From Opitutia bacterium (GTDB lineage Bacteria > Verrucomicrobiota > Verrucomicrobiia > Opitutales > Seribacteraceae): a stretch of 64,000 nt of DNA. Both the position numbers and the translations under genes were made by a program. Location of the stretch: positions 1-64,000 of the forward strand of contig PBMI01000067.1 in NCBI GenBank assembly GCA_002722545.1, written 5' to 3'. The notes below the pieces were generated by a model, which worked only from the letters and a program-made list of their open reading frames with translations, was not told the DNA's origin and searched no databases. Positions 61,786-64,000 of the stretch are shown here, in pieces (the stretch's first letter is position 1; every line of letters starts with the position of its first letter).

Positions 61786-64000
61786 ATGAAGCTTAAAACC
61801 TCTTTTCTGATCGCATTAAAATCTGCTTTTTTAACGCACTTTTTTATCCTTAGCCCAATTCTAAAAGGGGAGGAAGACTACCAAAAATACGCTATGTTCG
61901 GGAAGTCGGCCAAACGGGCCGAATCGGCCGATCCATTGCAAACCTCATTGCCCCTGAAATTGGGCAAAGGGACACGAATCGGGTTGGTCGGCAACACCTT
62001 GTTCGACCGGATGCATGAATTCGGACATTTGGAGACGCTCATCCAACAAGCCCATCCGGGAAAGGAACTTGTCGTGCGCAACCTTTCTTGGGCCGCCGAT
62101 GAAGTCGACCTGCAACCCCGTCCATCCAACTTCGCTGACAGCGACCAACACCTGACCGCCATGCAGGCGGACATCGTATTCGCGGCCTTCGGTTACAATG
62201 AATCATTCGCCGGCAAAGAGGGTTTGTCTGCCTTTCGCGAGCGACTCACAAAGTACTTGAATGAGGTGAAGTCCAAGGCCTTCAACGATAAGACCGCCGC
62301 CCACATCGTACTCATTTCGCCCATTGCCAATGAAAACGTAAAGGGAGTGGACGCAGGTGAGATGAACAACGGGAACATCAAGGGGTACCTCAAAGTCATG
62401 AAGGAAATAGCTGCCAAACAAAAAGTGGGGTTTGTCGATGCTTTCACTGCGACCGAAGCAGCCATGGCTTCCCCTGGTAACGACCTCACCATGAACGGAG
62501 CGCATCTGAATGAAAAAGGGTATCGGCTTTTTGCCGCCACCGTATTCGAGCAGCTTTTCGCGAAGGACGCCCCCAAGTTTGATGAGAAAATTCGAGAAGC
62601 GGTGGTTGAAAAGAACAAACAACACTTCTTCCGTTATCGTCCCCTGAATACTTTTTATTACACAGGGGGTCGAAACAGGAGTTACGGCTACCTGGACTTC
62701 CTTCCCGCGATGCGCAACTTCGATATCATGACTGCAAACCGGGACAAGCGTATTCATGCCTTGGCCCAAGGGAAGAAAGTCCCCGCCAAGATCGACGATT
62801 CCAATGTCCCCGAGATGCCCAAGACCAAGCAGTCGCGCGGGGCCAACAAATGGATGTCCGCCAAGGACGAACGAAGTGCCTTCAAGGTTGATCCCCGGTT
62901 CGAAGTTACCCTGTTTGCCGGCGAAGAGCAATTCCCCGACCTCGCTTGCCCCATTCAGATGCGCTGGGATTCGCAAGGACGGTTGTGGGTCAGTTGCTCC
63001 ACGACCTATCCGCATGTCTACCCCGGTCGCGCGCCGGATGACAAAATCGTCATCCTCGAGGATCTCGATATGGATGGAAAGGCCGACAAGTGTTCGGTTT
63101 GGGCAGAAGGATTGAACGTTCCCCTTTCCTTCGAATTCGGCAACGGCGGGGTATACGTTTCCGAAGAACCGCACATGACCTTTCTCAAGGACACAAACGG
63201 CGACGGCAAGGCGGACCACCGGGAAACCGTCCTGACCGGGTTCGGTTGCGAGGACTCCCACCATGCTCTACACGACTTTGCCTGGACGCCCGATGGTGAC
63301 CTGATCTTTCGGGAATCTATCTTCCATCACACTCAGATTGAGACTCCCTACGGCCCCGTCCGCCAACAAAACAGTGGGTGGTTTGCCTGGGAACCGAAAC
63401 TGCACCGACTGACCGCCTTCGGTACGCATGCAAGCACCAACCCTTGGGGCGTTACTTTCGATGACTGGGGTCAACACGTCGCCAGTTACCCGATCTTCGC
63501 TTCCGCTCACCATGCGCTTGATCCTCCCTATCCGGAACAGCACCCAAGACCATCCGGGATGCAAGCGTACTCGGGGGTTTGCGGACAAGAATTCATCGAC
63601 TTTCCCAATTGGCCCAAGGACCTCCAGGGGAGGATGGTCAAAGTGCGCTACAAGTCAACCAACCGAGTTGAAATCCTCAAATGGAATGAATATGACTTCG
63701 GTTACGAGGAGCAGTACGTATCCGACATCATCTTTTCGACCAACCTCAGTTTCATACCGGTGGACTTAAGGTATGGCCCTCAAGGTGGAATGTACGTCTG
63801 TGACTGGTACAACCCCGTCAAAGGCCATGCCCAATATTCCTTGCGGGACGAGCGCAGAGATCGTAAATCCGGGAGAATCTGGCGGATTTTCCCCAAGGGA
63901 GCCAAGCCCGTACAGGCACCAAAGATCAGCGGAGCCGGCTTAAACGACCTGCTTGAGATTCTCAAAAGACGTGAATATCGATACCGCTACTGGGCCAAAC
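61786..64000 (+). CDS. 5' part of a large SGNH - 'membrane-bound dehydrogenase'-type PVC protein (runs off the window)
   Basis: The frame opens with ATG at 61786 and stays open to the right edge (738 codons), so the ORF track did not list it. A signal peptide (about 1-27) is followed by an SGNH-like domain (about 60-260). Its first block reads LVGNTLFDRMHEFG, so the usual GDS serine is replaced, while the final HLNEKGYRLF block is kept. After about residue 360 a beta-propeller-like region begins: FKVDPRFEVTLFAGEEQFPDL, QMRWDSQGRLWVSCSTTYP and DLDMDGKADK, as in the TIGR02604-type 'putative membrane-bound dehydrogenase' domain. Full-length relatives usually end in HEAT repeats and a heme-binding CxxCH domain, which would lie outside the window. 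Confidence 0.88.
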   Translation, partial: MKLKTSFLIALKSAFLTHFFILSPILKGEEDYQKYAMFGKSAKRAESADPLQTSLPLKLGKGTRIGLVGNTLFDRMHEFGHLETLIQQAHPGKELVVRNLSWAADEVDLQPRPSNFADSDQHLTAMQADIVFAAFGYNESFAGKEGLSAFRERLTKYLNEVKSKAFNDKTAAHIVLISPIANENVKGVDAGEMNNGNIKGYLKVMKEIAAKQKVGFVDAFTATEAAMASPGNDLTMNGAHLNEKGYRLFAATVFEQLFAKDAPKFDEKIREAVVEKNKQHFFRYRPLNTFYYTGGRNRSYGYLDFLPAMRNFDIMTANRDKRIHALAQGKKVPAKIDDSNVPEMPKTKQSRGANKWMSAKDERSAFKVDPRFEVTLFAGEEQFPDLACPIQMRWDSQGRLWVSCSTTYPHVYPGRAPDDKIVILEDLDMDGKADKCSVWAEGLNVPLSFEFGNGGVYVSEEPHMTFLKDTNGDGKADHRETVLTGFGCEDSHHALHDFAWTPDGDLIFRESIFHHTQIETPYGPVRQQNSGWFAWEPKLHRLTAFGTHASTNPWGVTFDDWGQHVASYPIFASAHHALDPPYPEQHPRPSGMQAYSGVCGQEFIDFPNWPKDLQGRMVKVRYKSTNRVEILKWNEYDFGYEEQYVSDIIFSTNLSFIPVDLRYGPQGGMYVCDWYNPVKGHAQYSLRDERRDRKSGRIWRIFPKGAKPVQAPKISGAGLNDLLEILKRREYRYRYWAK

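Noticed and set aside
62203-63264. Long minus-strand ORF of 353 codons.
   Set aside because: It lies fully antisense to the open-ended dehydrogenase-type gene, has no family resemblance, and is a shadow of that gene's G+C-rich codons.

Overview
The window reads as chromosomal DNA of a marine-type bacterium of the PVC group, most likely Verrucomicrobiota (Opitutae-like). The support is: a UvrA with four ABC domains, the architecture I also know from Chlamydia; a planctomycete/verrucomicrobial-type cytochrome c (PSCyt1) protein; a verrucomicrobial-style orphan pseudopilin; DUF5069; an SHD1 protein; a large SGNH/'membrane-bound dehydrogenase' protein; and several formylglycine sulfatases. BamA, Skp, LpxD and a TonB-type receptor show a Gram-negative outer membrane. 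Species-level placement is not possible from reading alone.

Layout. 0.3-4.5 kb: ApbE flavinyltransferase, ribosomal protein L28, phosphatidylserine decarboxylase, an orphan pseudopilin and a PAS-AraC regulator. 4.7-10.5 kb (minus strand): a zwf-msrA pair overlapping by 4 nt, yraN, the helicase gene hrpB, then a strong terminator and a small heat-shock protein. 10.6-14.7 kb: a Sel1-repeat protein divergent from a TPR / site-2 protease / rhomboid operon. 14.7-20 kb (minus): a MetX-MetW fusion, YebC, and the classical rpmH-rnpA-yidC cluster. 20.1-26.8 kb: tRNA-Glu, the giant UvrA, and tyrS overlapping its end tail to tail. 27-32 kb: peroxiredoxin, a STAS protein next to a GAF-PP2C phosphatase (a partner-switching module), DUF5069, and an MsbA-like ABC exporter. 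32-37.9 kb: a PSCyt1-LRR-YHS-like protein, a DMT transporter, a TonB-dependent receptor, a second MsrA and PyrE. 37.9-48.5 kb is one long minus-strand housekeeping run, in transcription order rplY, pth, rpsF, ssb, rplI, dnaB, bamA, skp, lpxD, prs, degP.

From about 48.6 kb the character changes. There is a remnant of an alpha/beta hydrolase, a phytanoyl-CoA dioxygenase, and a clearly dead DUF4349 gene (three in-frame stops and two compensating frameshifts). These are followed by an accessory island of visibly more G+C-rich genes for breakdown of sulfated or acetylated glycans: a sialate-O-acetylesterase-like protein, three secreted sulfatases, a beta-propeller protein, a long enolase-superfamily protein, an SHD1 protein, and the 5' part of a very large SGNH/dehydrogenase-type protein that runs off the right edge. 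The ORF track omits this last gene because it has no stop in the window, and omits rpmH because it is short.

Gaps. No gene-free stretch exceeds 300 bp. The longest (1-287, 4448-4730 and 10459-10658) are AT-rich; the first holds only a doubtful 73-codon ORF, the second shows nothing recognisable, and the third holds a possible hsp20 promoter and one inverted repeat. I saw no rRNA, CRISPR array, insertion sequence, or attachment site. Clear Shine-Dalgarno motifs are scarce; many starts were chosen from signal peptides or family N-termini.

I did not find a convincing wholly new system. The best candidates for follow-up are the quadruple-NBD UvrA with an altered last Walker B, the MetX-MetW fusion, the TPR/S2P/rhomboid operon, the PSCyt1-LRR-YHS-like chimera, and the decay zone that marks the border of the sulfatase island.
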